Below are positions 17,113 to 27,106 of a stretch of DNA of 64,000 nt, in pieces. Positions within the stretch are counted from its first letter, which is position 1. Every line of letters starts with the position of its first letter. Location of the stretch: contig NZ_JAPEOR010000002.1 in assembly GCF_026341125.1 (NCBI RefSeq), forward strand, positions 2,678,501 to 2,742,500. Reading direction: 5' to 3'. This DNA is from Streptomyces sp. NBC_01142. Its GTDB lineage: Bacteria > Actinomycetota > Actinomycetes > Streptomycetales > Streptomycetaceae. The position numbers and the translations under genes were made by a program. Below the pieces are notes generated by a model. The model worked only from the letters and a program-made list of their open reading frames with translations. It was not told the DNA's origin and did no database searches.

Positions 17113-17151
17113 GGATAGTGACACTCTCCGCTATCCGATAGTGGAACTATC
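17113..17151. promoter_or_regulatory. Palindromic control region between membrane operon and MerR gene
   Basis: GGATAG...CTATCC arms (17113-17136) are followed directly by the perfect palindrome GATAGT-GGA-ACTATC (17137-17151). The shared GATAGTG element and divergent position suggest a MerR operator. Confidence 0.5.
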
Positions 17152-17205
17152 TATGATGAGCGCGAGGCTGGCAAGTGCAGAGACCGGCCAAGGCGATGAC
17201 CGAAG

Positions 17206-17874
17206 GTGAAGGGTGAACACGCGGTGCGCATCGGAGAGCTGAGTCGCAGGACCGGGGTTCCGGTGCCGACGATCAAGTACTACGTACGCGAGGGACTGCT
17301 CCCGGCAGGGCGGCTGACGAGCCCGAACCAGGCGAGCTACGACGACGCGCACGAGCGCAGGCTGCGGCTGATCCGCGCGCTGCTGGAGGTGGGCGGGCTC
17401 AAGGTGGCGGCCGTCGCGGCGGTCCTCGCGGCGATCGACGACCCCGGCAGGTCTGTGCACAAGGTGCTGGGCGCGGCTACGGACCGGATCGTCCCGCGGT
17501 ACGGCGACAGCGCGCAGGACGAGGAACTGGAGGCCGCCCGCGAGGAGGTGTCCGAGCTGATCGGGCGGCGCGGCTGGCGGGTCGACCACGACAACCCGGC
17601 CGCAGAGGCGCTCGCGGGTGCGCTGGCCGCGCTGGAAGGGGTCGGGCACGGGGAGTTCACCGGGCTGCTCGACGACTACGCGGACGCCGCAGAACAGGTC
17701 GCGGGGGTCGACATCGCGTATGTCGGACGTTGGGCGGGCCGGGACGACGTGGTGGAGCGGGCGGTGATCGGCACGGTGCTGGGGGACGCGGTATTCGCAT
17801 CCCTGCGCCGTCTGGCCCACGTCGACGTTTCGGCACGCGCTTTCGGTGACGAGGGCGGCAGGCCGGCCGACTGA
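17206..17874 (+). CDS. MerR-family transcriptional regulator
   Basis: The N-terminal MerR winged helix is clear: VRIGELSRRTGVPVPTIKYY, VREGLLPAGRLTSPNQ and YDDAHERRLRLIRALLEVGG. A long helical C-terminal part follows without the Cys ligands of metal sensors, so the effector is unknown. GTG at 17206 gives 222 aa; a GTG at 17224 with AAGGGTG upstream is equally likely and would start at VRIGELS. It is divergent from two membrane genes. Confidence 0.88.
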   Translation: MKGEHAVRIGELSRRTGVPVPTIKYYVREGLLPAGRLTSPNQASYDDAHERRLRLIRALLEVGGLKVAAVAAVLAAIDDPGRSVHKVLGAATDRIVPRYGDSAQDEELEAAREEVSELIGRRGWRVDHDNPAAEALAGALAALEGVGHGEFTGLLDDYADAAEQVAGVDIAYVGRWAGRDDVVERAVIGTVLGDAVFASLRRLAHVDVSARAFGDEGGRPAD

Positions 17875-17940
17875 GCGCGGCCCACTGGGGGTCGGGTGGG
17901 GGCGGTCCCCAGCGGTGGGGAACGCGCAGGCGGGCCACCC

Positions 17941-18060
17941 GCCTTCGAACGGGCACACAAACAACGCAACACCGCCGAACGGTGCATCAACCACTTGAAG
18001 CGGCATCGCGGCATCGCGGCACGCTACGAGAAGACCGCGACCATGCACCTGACCGACCCG
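17941..18060 (+). pseudogene. IS5-type transposase C-terminal remnant
   Basis: The stretch encodes FERAHKQRNTAERCINHLKR and HRGIAARYEKTATMH, matching the C-terminal R-N-x-V/A-E-R-C-I-N-x-L-K and G-I-A-x-R-Y-x-K-T segments of IS5-family transposases. No upstream transposase part, inverted repeat or start is found. It is a short relic next to the truncated Uma2 gene. Confidence 0.7.
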
Positions 18061-18206
18061 AACGAAACCGGACCAGCCACCGGACGGCCCGCGCTCAAGC
18101 CCCGAGCCCCGAACCTCTTCCCAAGGCACCCCAAAGGGTCCATGCGTGACAATTCGGCTCACTCACTCCGGAAGCGGGGCACGATGGAAGGGGAGGAGGC
18201 GACGCC

Positions 18207-18692
18207 ATGACCCCCAGCACCGCCAAGCCCCTGCCGGACCAGCTCCACGGGGCCATCATCATGTGGCTTCTGCGCCAGTGCATGCACCAGCGGCCCGAAC
18301 TCGCGCTGTATCCGGGGCAGGGCCTGACGATCAAGACCTACCGCGAGGGCCGCACCCGGGCGGACGGCGCCCTCGCGCCACTCGATCACTTCGTGAAGCA
18401 GCCCGGCGAGTGGGCCGACCCGGACGGCGTCCTCATGGTCGTCGAAGTCACCTCCCCCCACTCCGGCGACGACAGCCGGTGCGACACCGAGAAGCGTGAG
18501 GCCTACGCGGCGGCGGGCATCCCCGTGTTCCTCCTCGTCGACCGCGACAAGGAGACGCTCACCGTGTACAGCGATCCGGAGAACGGGGTGTACCGGCACA
18601 ACCCCGAGCACTCGTACGGAGCGACGGTCAGGATTCCGCACCCGGTCGCCGTCACCCTGGAAACCGAGAGGCTCAAGGGCTACGCCCACTGA
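18207..18692 (+). CDS. Uma2-family (DUF820) endonuclease-like protein, shortened N-terminus
   Basis: The 161-aa protein has the PD-(D/E)xK-like Uma2 core: RTRADGALAPLDHF, VLMVVEVTSPHSGDDSRCDT, EKREAYAAAGIPVFLLVDRD. The family is usually about 190 aa with an N-terminal strand segment ending in an ELIDGRL-type motif; that segment is absent here and MTPSTAKPLPD joins directly to QLHGAIIMWLLRQ. GGGGAGGAGG precedes the ATG, so it is probably translated. An IS5-type remnant lies just upstream, so the shortening may reflect a deletion. Confidence 0.8.
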   Translation: MTPSTAKPLPDQLHGAIIMWLLRQCMHQRPELALYPGQGLTIKTYREGRTRADGALAPLDHFVKQPGEWADPDGVLMVVEVTSPHSGDDSRCDTEKREAYAAAGIPVFLLVDRDKETLTVYSDPENGVYRHNPEHSYGATVRIPHPVAVTLETERLKGYAH

Positions 18693-18990
18693 CCCCCAGG
18701 GCGTCTCCGGCCCACCGGCTTCCCTACAGCTCCCGTACAACTCCCCTACATTCAGAGAATTTCATTCTGCAAACATATTGACCCCGTACACATTCGATCA
18801 TACGGTCGAACCCGTTGGCTGACTGGGGACGAGGGGGAGTTCAGCCCGTTCACGGATGCGGTGGAGATGCCGCAATCCGGCCTCCTTATGCGGTTTTTCC
18901 AGGACATGGATCGACCACCCATGCTCCAGCCACGAGGGAATCGACGATGCGCGCGGCCCTGCCGCGCGCCGATCGCACGGGGAAGACACT

Positions 18991-19536
18991 TTGACAAGCA
19001 AATACGCACGCGCAACTGGAAGAGTAGCGTCCTGTACCGCTGTGGCCGTCGCCATAGCCCTGGGTGGAGCAACAACAGCCGAGGCCGACTACTACAGCGG
19101 CGGCATGCCGGGGCGGTCGTTCAACGTCAAGGCCGTCGGCATCAACCCCACCTGGGTCGGGTTCCTCGACACCGGGCGCAAGAACTGGAACGGCTCCGGC
19201 GCCGGGGCGAACATCGGGCGCAAGTCCAGCGCCAAGGCCACGTTCACGGCCGCACGCTACAACGCCAGCTGGTACGGCGTGTATTCGCCGTCCGGCCTCC
19301 GGCCGATCAACCGCGTCTTCAAGATCAAGGTCAACGCGAGGACGCTGGACAGAGACTCCGGTTCGAAGATGACCGAGTGGTGCCGCAGCACCGTCACGCA
19401 CGAGCTGGGGCACGCGCTCAGCCTCGATGACAACCCGGGCACGCGTAAGGCGTCGCTGATGAAGCACAGCAGGAACCGGGCGACAGTACAAAAGCCCCTG
19501 GCATACGACGTGGCCGAAGTGAAGAGGATCTACTGA
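18991..19536 (+). CDS. Secreted metzincin-like zinc metalloprotease
   Basis: A signal peptide (residues 1 to about 31, ending near TAEADYYSGG) is followed by a 150-residue domain with the zinc motif THELGHALSLDD, i.e. HExxHxxxxxD with Asp as the third ligand, as in snapalysin-type enzymes. The usual Gly at position 8 is Ser. A downstream ASLMKHS supplies a plausible Met-turn. TTG at 18991 is chosen because GGGGAAG lies just upstream and it gives a complete signal peptide. The stop overlaps the start of the lipoprotein gene by one base, so they are coupled. Confidence 0.85.
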   Translation: MTSKYARATGRVASCTAVAVAIALGGATTAEADYYSGGMPGRSFNVKAVGINPTWVGFLDTGRKNWNGSGAGANIGRKSSAKATFTAARYNASWYGVYSPSGLRPINRVFKIKVNARTLDRDSGSKMTEWCRSTVTHELGHALSLDDNPGTRKASLMKHSRNRATVQKPLAYDVAEVKRIY

Positions 19537-20195
19537 TGAGCGCGATACGGAAGGCCCTCGTCGGCGGATCGGCGCTGATCGCCGTTCTCGCCGCCGCCGG
19601 CTGCTCCACGAACGGCGCGTCCAAGGCCACGTCCGAGCCCAAGGGCGAGCCGGACGTCGTGGCCTACGAAGCGGACTACCCCTCCTTCGACTCCATCGAC
19701 GAGGTCATCAAGAAGTCCGACGTCATCGTCAGGGGGACCGTCATGGGCTCCCGTGTCGAGGAGATGCGGCCCGAGGCGTCGACCGGCGGCGACCCGGCCT
19801 CCGATCCGCAGGCCGGGCTTTCTCCCGAAGAAGCCGCCGAAGCGGAACCGGTCGTCGTCACTGTCTCCACCGTCAAGGTCTCCGCAGTGCTGTCCGGAGA
19901 CGTAGCGGTCGGAGACACGGTCGAAGTCAGCCAGCTCGGCGGCACCCTCGGCGGCGTCACGTACCGGGACAAGACGACCACCTTCCTGGCCAAGGGCAGC
20001 ACCGAGTACGTGCTGCTGCTCGCCGACCACGGCAGCAAGGCTCCGTACGACCTGCTCAACCCGGAGCAGGCGCTCTACACCGTCAAGCCCGGTGCCCGGG
20101 TCGAGCCGGTGTCCGAGGGAGGATTCGACAACGTGGGCGAGGTCGGCCGACTGGCCGCCAAGGCCGAAAAGATCAAGAAGTCGGACCGCCGGTAG
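19536..20195 (+). CDS. Lipoprotein related to the convergent sigma-associated membrane protein
   Basis: The 219-aa lipoprotein has lipobox LAAAGC (Cys about residue 23). Its mature domain carries IDEVIKKSDVIVRGTVMGSR, VVVTVSTVKVSAVLSGDVAV and FLAKGSTEYVLLLADHGSK. These segments parallel ADLIVRARLGAG, VAAADVLAIAKGEAPG and ALTEGKEYVFLLERQ in the convergent gene at 20255-20902, so the two extracytoplasmic domains look homologous. It is translationally coupled to the metalloprotease. The function is unknown; a surface partner of the sigma system is inference. Confidence 0.85.
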   Translation: MSAIRKALVGGSALIAVLAAAGCSTNGASKATSEPKGEPDVVAYEADYPSFDSIDEVIKKSDVIVRGTVMGSRVEEMRPEASTGGDPASDPQAGLSPEEAAEAEPVVVTVSTVKVSAVLSGDVAVGDTVEVSQLGGTLGGVTYRDKTTTFLAKGSTEYVLLLADHGSKAPYDLLNPEQALYTVKPGARVEPVSEGGFDNVGEVGRLAAKAEKIKKSDRR

Positions 20196-20215
20196 CCTGC
20201 CGGGCCGGACGAGAA

Positions 20216-20251
20216 GGCGGGCCCCGCGGATCATCGTCCGCGGGGCCCGCC
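20216..20251. terminator. Strong bidirectional hairpin terminator
   Basis: A 15-bp perfect stem (20216-20230 with 20237-20251) and 6-nt loop separate the convergent lipoprotein and membrane-protein genes. Confidence 0.9.
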
Positions 20252-20254
20252 CTG

Positions 20255-20902
20255 TCAGCGTTCCAGCCGCAGCGCCGTGCGTGCCTTCTCGCTCAGCGCC
20301 ACGTCGTTGTCGGCTCCGGCGCGGGCGCGGCCACCCTCGATCCCGTACGAGCCCTGCGTGCTGTTCACCAGGGTGAAACGCCCGTCGTCCTGCCGCTCGA
20401 GCAGGAAGACATACTCCTTCCCCTCGGTCAGCGCGGCCGTCTCGGGCCCGGACCCGGGGGTCGTGTAGGCCAGTTCGATGGAACGGCCCGGGGCTTCGCC
20501 CTTGGCGATCGCCAGCACATCCGCCGCGGCAACGGTTTCGCTGTAGTCGTCGGCACTCTCCTCGCGTCCGGCACCGAGCCGCGCCCGGACGATCAGGTCG
20601 GCCGCCCCTTCCAGCTGCGCCGTGCTTCCGTAGTACGGCTCGTCCGCGACGAGTCGCCCGCCGCCCGGCTCCTCGGGACCTTGCAGGGTCAGGACGGCGA
20701 CGCCCGCGACCACGGCGGCGGCACCGCAGACGGCGGCGGCCAGGAGGAGCCTGCGCCGGGGTGAGCGGCGGCTCGGCAGGGGAAGCGCCGGACCGGACCC
20801 GACCAGAGAGGCGAGCTCGTCGGACGCGCGCGCCGGCATGCCGTCCGCCGTGGTGTCCGGGACCGGATTCGCGCGCTTGATCAGGGACTTCACACGGATC
20901 AT
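20255..20902 (-). CDS. Single-pass membrane protein encoded with an ECF sigma factor (candidate regulator)
   Basis: A cytoplasmic N-terminus (MIRVKSLIKRANPVPDTTAD, about 50 residues) is followed by one transmembrane helix (LLLAAAVCGAAAVVAGVAVL, about 52-71) and an extracytoplasmic domain of about 140 residues. The ANPVP start resembles proteins that commonly follow Streptomyces ECF sigma genes (CU044_5270-like). No zinc anti-sigma motif is present. Its start overlaps the sigma gene stop by 4 bp. Anti-sigma function is therefore plausible but not shown. The outer domain resembles the convergent lipoprotein. Confidence 0.82.
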   Translation of the reverse strand: MIRVKSLIKRANPVPDTTADGMPARASDELASLVGSGPALPLPSRRSPRRRLLLAAAVCGAAAVVAGVAVLTLQGPEEPGGGRLVADEPYYGSTAQLEGAADLIVRARLGAGREESADDYSETVAAADVLAIAKGEAPGRSIELAYTTPGSGPETAALTEGKEYVFLLERQDDGRFTLVNSTQGSYGIEGGRARAGADNDVALSEKARTALRLER

Positions 20903-21408
20903 GCTGACTCCTCGGGCGAGGTGTAGATCTCACGGAACGCTTTGCGGGCACGGTGCAGCCGGACCCAGACGGCGGGCGCGCTGCACTGAAGTACCTCGCC
21001 GGCCTCGGCGGCACTGAGGCCGTCCCAGTAGCTCAGGAGCAGTACGTCCCGGTGCGGGGCGGGGAGACGGTCGAGGGTGTCGAGAACGGTGGAGTCCTGT
21101 ACGGCCGCCGGCATACGGTCCAGCTCTTCGCCGATACGGCCGTGCAGCTCTCTCAGACGTGCCATGGCGCGGTAGTGGTTGCTCAGCAGGTTGCGGGCGG
21201 TGACGAAGAGCCGGCCCGCCGAGCTGTCTCCGCCGCCGAGGGCGTGCTCCCACGCGATCCGGAAGACCTCCGCGGTGACTTCCTCCGCCGCACTTCGGTC
21301 GCCCACTCTTCGGTAGACGAAGGCGGACACGCGAGGGTACTCACGAACGTACAAGGCCGTGAACCGCGCGGCGCGGTCCCGGTCGCTCCCGGTCTGAATG
21401 CTCTCCAC
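20899..21408 (-). CDS. ECF RNA polymerase sigma factor
   Basis: The 169-aa protein has region 2 (LYVREYPRVSAFVYRRVGD, AAEEVTAEVFRIAWEHALGG) and region 4 (LDRLPAPHRDVLLLSYWDGL, SAAEAGEVLQCSAPAVWVRL). There is no long C-terminal extension. It is translationally coupled to the membrane protein downstream and faces the metalloprotease-lipoprotein pair. The regulon cannot be read from this window. It probably responds to an envelope signal through the membrane protein, which is inference. Confidence 0.92.
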   Translation of the reverse strand: MESIQTGSDRDRAARFTALYVREYPRVSAFVYRRVGDRSAAEEVTAEVFRIAWEHALGGGDSSAGRLFVTARNLLSNHYRAMARLRELHGRIGEELDRMPAAVQDSTVLDTLDRLPAPHRDVLLLSYWDGLSAAEAGEVLQCSAPAVWVRLHRARKAFREIYTSPEESA

Positions 21409-21555
21409 ACCCTGTATATGTCATGCGCCTGGCAGATCCTTACAGCGCACTCTCCTCTCTCCTCACCCTCCTCACGCCTCGTCACCTCACCTGCCCGGCA
21501 GGGCCGTTGGCCGTCGGTCGTCAGTCGTTGGCCGTGCACGCGCGTCCGAAAACGC

Positions 21556-21597
21556 CCGAGGGCGGCACCCCCCTGGAAGTGGGGGTGCCGCCCTCGG
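21556..21597. terminator. groEL2 terminator hairpin
   Basis: A 17-bp perfect stem (21556-21572 with 21581-21597) with an 8-nt loop lies 27 bp past the groEL2 stop. Its stem shares the GAGGGCGGCACC core of the terminator at 13973. Confidence 0.85.
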
Positions 21598-21623
21598 TCA
21601 GGACCGGGTCCGAGCCGTCAGGC

Positions 21624-23400
<1,777 letters not shown>

Positions 23401-23409
23401 CGCCAATGA

Positions 23410-23436
23410 TTAGCACTCGACCCATGAGAGTGCAAG
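23410..23436. promoter_or_regulatory. CIRCE element, distal
   Basis: TTAGCACTC-N9-GAGTGCAAG has a perfect left arm and two mismatches in the right arm. It starts 36 bp after the start of the proximal element. Confidence 0.85.
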
Positions 23437-23494
23437 CGGCTCTCACGGACCGGCGGCGGTCGGCAGACAGTCCGCAGACGGTCCGCAGACGCAC

Positions 23495-23530
23495 GAGGGG
23501 CCCGCATCCCTGGTGGGATGCGGGCCCCTC
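23495..23530. terminator. Cold-shock gene terminator
   Basis: A 15-bp perfect stem (23495-23509 with 23516-23530) and 6-nt loop lie downstream of the csp gene on its strand. Confidence 0.88.
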
Positions 23531-23565
23531 GGCGTGAGTGCGTCGGTGGCCGATCGCGCCGAGAA

Positions 23566-23769
23566 TCAGACGGCGAGCTTGACCATGTCCGCCTGCGGAC
23601 CCTTCTGGCCCTGCGAGATCTCGAATTCGACTCGCTGACCCTCTTCAAGGGTGCGGTACCCATCCATCTGGATCGCGCTGTAGTGGACGAAAACATCCGC
23701 ACCACCGTCGACCGCGATGAAGCCGTACCCCTTCTCCGCGTTGAACCACTTGACGGTGCCCTGAGCCAT
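23566..23769 (-). CDS. CspA-family cold-shock protein
   Basis: The 67-aa single OB-fold protein has RNP1 (KGYGFIAV) and RNP2 (VFVHYSAI) motifs and the normal family start [12 protein letters not shown]. It binds single-stranded RNA or DNA as an RNA chaperone. It is monocistronic with its own terminator. The 460-bp upstream region is AT-richer than its neighbours and probably carries a long leader, as in other csp genes. Several Csp paralogues exist in Streptomyces, so no specific number is assigned. Confidence 0.96.
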   Translation of the reverse strand: MAQGTVKWFNAEKGYGFIAVDGGADVFVHYSAIQMDGYRTLEEGQRVEFEISQGQKGPQADMVKLAV

Positions 23770-24119
23770 GCCTAACTCCCCTATTACTGGCCCTTGCGCA
23801 GGACCGCACTTCGCGGACCCGGGTCAGACCTCACCCCGACAGGAGGGGTGTGCGCCGGAACGCGTCGACCGCGGCTGAATGTATCTGCCCAACTGCCCTC
23901 TGCAACAGGTCAGTCGGACGAGAAATCCGAGCACGCGAGAACGGATTATTACGCTGAATTCAGTGAATTCCGGGGCAAGTCGGGCCCGGCAAATGACGCC
24001 TAAGAGGCAATTCGATCGCGTACTTTGGCTGCTTCTTGTCGCGCCCGGGCGCATTCTCATATGCGCGCGGCACAAGCAGCGGAGGGGGCTTCCCCAACTG
24101 TACCGCGCTCAACCATACA
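23770..24119. promoter_or_regulatory. Gene-free upstream region of the cold-shock gene
   Basis: No coding frame is supported here. The stretch is lower in GC and contains the near-palindrome GAATTCAGTGAATTC (23956-23970) and AT-rich boxes suited to the csp promoter on the minus strand. A long 5' leader is likely but not demonstrable from sequence alone. Confidence 0.5.
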
Positions 24120-24158
24120 GAATTGCCCCCTCCGCTTCTCTTGCGGAGGGGGCAATTC
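24120..24158. terminator. Terminator of the thrC-cysO unit
   Basis: A 16-bp perfect stem (24120-24135 with 24143-24158) and 7-nt loop lie 73 bp beyond the cysO-like stop. Confidence 0.88.
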
Positions 24159-24230
24159 GTATAACTCTGCGTAGCATCCGTCGGGGCCGCGCTTGAGGCG
24201 CGTGAGGCTCCTGAGGCGCCTGAGGGGGGA

Positions 24231-24506
24231 TCAGCCTCCGGCAACGGCCGGGATGATCGAGACGCCGGCCCCGTCCGGGGTCGCGGTCTCCAGACCCTGC
24301 TCGAAGCGCACATCGTCGTCATTGACGTACACGTTCACGAAGCGGCGCAGCTTGCCCTGGTCGTCCAGGACGCGTGCGGCGATACCGGTGTGGTTCTTCT
24401 CCAGGTCCGCGATCACCTCGGAGAGGGTCTCGCCCTGAGCCGGAACCTCGGCCTTGCCGCCCGTGTACGTGCGGAGAATGGTGGGGATGCGGACGTTGAC
24501 GCTCAT
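24231..24506 (-). CDS. cysO: CysO-like sulfur-carrier protein (MoaD/ThiS fold)
   Basis: The 91-aa ubiquitin-like protein ends in the di-glycine tail IIPAVAGG. It is close to mycobacterial CysO, sharing VRIPTILRTYTGGK and RRFVNVYVNDDDVRF. CysO thiocarboxylate donates sulfur to O-phosphoserine through CysM for cysteine synthesis under oxidative stress. No mec or cysM lies beside it. Instead it follows thrC by 47 bp on the same strand, so both are probably co-transcribed and share a terminator. Confidence 0.88.
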   Translation of the reverse strand: MSVNVRIPTILRTYTGGKAEVPAQGETLSEVIADLEKNHTGIAARVLDDQGKLRRFVNVYVNDDDVRFEQGLETATPDGAGVSIIPAVAGG

Positions 24507-24553
24507 GGTGCGTGCCTTCCTTGAGTCTCAGGAGTCCGGGGAGTCCCGGGTGG

Positions 24554-25840
24554 TCAGCGGGCCAGGCCGGCGTCGCGGAACGCGTCCAGGCTGGGGCGGA
24601 TCGTCGCGGTCGGACCGGTCGTCGGCGCCACCGCGTCCAGCGTCTTGAGCCCGTCGCCGGTGTTGAGGACGACGGTGGTGAGCGTCGGGTCGAGCACGCC
24701 CGCGTCGATCAGCTTCTTGGTGACACCCACGGTCACGCCGCCGGCGGTCTCCGCGAAGATGCCCTCGGTGCGGGCCAGCAGCTTGATCGCGTCGACGATC
24801 TGCTCGTCGTCGACGTCCTCGACCGCACCGCCGGTGCGGCGCGCGATGTCCAGCACGTACGGACCGTCGGCCGGGTTGCCGATCGCCAGCGACTTGGCGA
24901 TGGTGTCCGGCTTCTGGGGCCGTACGACGTCGTGCCCGGCCTTGAAGGCCGTCGACACCGGCGAGCAGCCCTCCGCCTGGGCGCCGAAGATCTTGTACGG
25001 CTTGTCCTCGACCAGCCCGAGCCTGATCAGCTCCTGCAGACCCTTGTCGATCTTCGTGAGCTGCGAGCCGGAGGCGATCGGGATCACGATCTGGTCGGGC
25101 AGCTGCCAGCCGAGCTGCTCGCAGATCTCGTACGCCAGCGTCTTGGAGCCCTCGCCGTAGTACGGGCGGAGGTTGACGTTGACGAAGCCCCAGCCCTCGC
25201 CGAGCGGGTCGCCGATGAGCTCGGAGCAGAAGCGGTTGACGTCGTCGTAGTTGCCCTCGATGCCGACCAGCTCACCGCCGTACACCGCGGCCATGACGAC
25301 CTTGCCCTGCTCCAGGTCGTGCGGGATGAAGACGCAGGAGCGGAAGCCGGCGCGTGCGGCGGCCGCGCCGACCGCGCCCGCGAGGTTGCCGGTGGAGGAG
25401 CAGGAAAGGGTGGTGAAGCCGAAGGCGCGGGCGGCCTCGACGGCGATCGCGACGACACGGTCCTTGAAGGAGTGCGTCGGGTTGCCGGAGTCGTCCTTGA
25501 CGTACAGGCCGCCGGTGACACCCAGTTCACGGGCGAGGTTGTCGGCCTTGACCAGCTTGGTGAAGCCGGGGTTGATGTTCGGCTTGTCGGCCACGTCGGC
25601 GGGGACGGGCAGCAGCGGGGCGTAGCGCCAGATGTTGTCGGGGCCCGATTCGATCTGCTTGCGAAGCTCTTCCGGGTTGCCGCTCGGCAGGTCGTACGCG
25701 ACTTCGAGCGGCCCGAAACACAGGGCGCAGGCGAAGATCGGGCCGAGTTCGAATCGCTCTCCGCATTCGCGGCAGGAGAGTGCGGCGGCGGGACCCAGGT
25801 TCACAGGGGTCGTGGTGCTCGAAACAGTCTGCACAGCCAT
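24554..25840 (-). CDS. thrC: Threonine synthase
   Basis: This PLP enzyme converts O-phospho-L-homoserine to threonine. An N-terminal zinc-ribbon-like part (SCRECGERF, FACALCFGPLEV) precedes the PLP lysine motif NPTHSFKDRVV and the phosphate loop CSSTGNLAGAVGAA. The length, 428 aa, fits the class. ATG at 25840 (MAVQTVSSTTT) is chosen over the in-frame upstream ATG because AAGGG lies about 9 nt before it. It is followed by the cysO-like gene. No attenuator was recognised in the leader. Confidence 0.95.
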   Translation of the reverse strand: MAVQTVSSTTTPVNLGPAAALSCRECGERFELGPIFACALCFGPLEVAYDLPSGNPEELRKQIESGPDNIWRYAPLLPVPADVADKPNINPGFTKLVKADNLARELGVTGGLYVKDDSGNPTHSFKDRVVAIAVEAARAFGFTTLSCSSTGNLAGAVGAAAARAGFRSCVFIPHDLEQGKVVMAAVYGGELVGIEGNYDDVNRFCSELIGDPLGEGWGFVNVNLRPYYGEGSKTLAYEICEQLGWQLPDQIVIPIASGSQLTKIDKGLQELIRLGLVEDKPYKIFGAQAEGCSPVSTAFKAGHDVVRPQKPDTIAKSLAIGNPADGPYVLDIARRTGGAVEDVDDEQIVDAIKLLARTEGIFAETAGGVTVGVTKKLIDAGVLDPTLTTVVLNTGDGLKTLDAVAPTTGPTATIRPSLDAFRDAGLAR

Positions 25841-26129
25841 GGTGGCGAGGCCCTTTCTCCTCATCTTCCTCGTGACGCATTTCGCCACAAGACGGAATTG
25901 GCACCTTCCCCACCGTGACCTCGCGGTCGGCGGGAGGGTTGCCGGGACTTCAACGGGCCGTTCCCTCTGTCCCTCTGGATGAGCGCTATTCGGTTATCAG
26001 CGTGAAGACCCCCGACATGCGACGGTCATCCGCGTTGTTCAAGACTGTAACCGAAGGCCCGGACGCTTGAGATAGTCGTCCGAACCGCGAGATGGATCAC
26101 AAGGTCCGGATGTCAAGGGAGACGCGCAC

Positions 26130-27068
26130 GTGCTGGAAGAGGTGGAGCGTTGGCTGACCAGGCGTTCCTGGTCGGCGGCCGACCGCCCGCTCGACCGGCT
26201 GATGGCCGCCAAACGCGGCACGACCGTCAGCGTCGTCCTGCCTGCGCTCGACGAGGAAGCGACCGTCGGCGACATCGTCACCGCGATCCGCCGCGAGCTG
26301 ATGGAGGCGGTCCCGCTCGTCGACGAGCTGGTCGTCGTCGACTCGGGCTCGAGCGACCGTACGGCCGAGGTGGCCGCTGCCGCGGGCGCGCGCGTGGTGC
26401 ACCGGGACGTGATCCTGCCCCGGATACCGGCCGTCCCCGGCAAGGGCGAGGTGCTGTGGCGGTCACTGATGGTGACCACCGGCGACATCGTCTGTTTCAT
26501 CGACGCGGATCTGCGGGAGTTCTCGGCCAACTTCGTCTCCGGGATCGTGGGGCCGCTGCTGACCGACCCCGAGGTGCAGTTCGTCAAGGCGATGTACGAC
26601 CGGCCGCTGGGGGACGTGGCCGGTCAGGGCGGCCGGGTGACCGAGCTGGTGGCCCGCCCGCTGCTCAATCTGCACTGGCCGCAGCTGGCCGGGTTCGTCC
26701 AGCCGCTGGGCGGTGAGTACGCGGCGCGGCGCTCGCTGCTGGAGCGGCTGCCCTTCCCGGTCGGTTACGGCGTGGAGCTGGGCCTGCTCGTCGACGCGCT
26801 GCACACGGTGGGCCTGGACGCGCTGGCCCAGGTGGACGTCGGCTCGCGCAAGCACCGCCACCAGGACGGGCAGGCGCTGGGCAGGATGGCCGCCGCGATC
26901 TACCGTACGGCCCAACTGCGGCTCTCCCGGGGCCACTTGGTGCGGCCTTCGCTCATCCAGTTCGAGCGGGGCGAGGACGGCTTCGTACCGCGGACGCACC
27001 CGGTGGACACGGAGGAGCGGCCGCCGATGCGCGAGATCGGTGAGTACGCGGCGCGTCGCGCGGCCTAA
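26130..27068 (+). CDS. gpgS: Glucosyl-3-phosphoglycerate synthase (GT81)
   Basis: The 312-aa GT-A glycosyltransferase has LPALDEEATVGDIVTAIR, the metal site CFIDADLREFSANFV, LVARPLLNLHWPQLAGFVQP and GGEYAARRSLLERLPFPVGY, as in GpgS. GpgS makes glucosyl-3-phosphoglycerate from a nucleotide glucose donor and 3-phosphoglycerate, feeding glucosylglycerate or methylglucose lipopolysaccharide synthesis. GTG at 26130 follows AAGGGA. The neighbouring otsA and otsB suggest a compatible-solute locus. No GpgP phosphatase is seen alongside. Confidence 0.92.
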   Translation: MLEEVERWLTRRSWSAADRPLDRLMAAKRGTTVSVVLPALDEEATVGDIVTAIRRELMEAVPLVDELVVVDSGSSDRTAEVAAAAGARVVHRDVILPRIPAVPGKGEVLWRSLMVTTGDIVCFIDADLREFSANFVSGIVGPLLTDPEVQFVKAMYDRPLGDVAGQGGRVTELVARPLLNLHWPQLAGFVQPLGGEYAARRSLLERLPFPVGYGVELGLLVDALHTVGLDALAQVDVGSRKHRHQDGQALGRMAAAIYRTAQLRLSRGHLVRPSLIQFERGEDGFVPRTHPVDTEERPPMREIGEYAARRAA

Positions 27069-27106
27069 CCGTATCTATTCGGTCTTTCTGTCTTAATTTC
27101 GCATTT

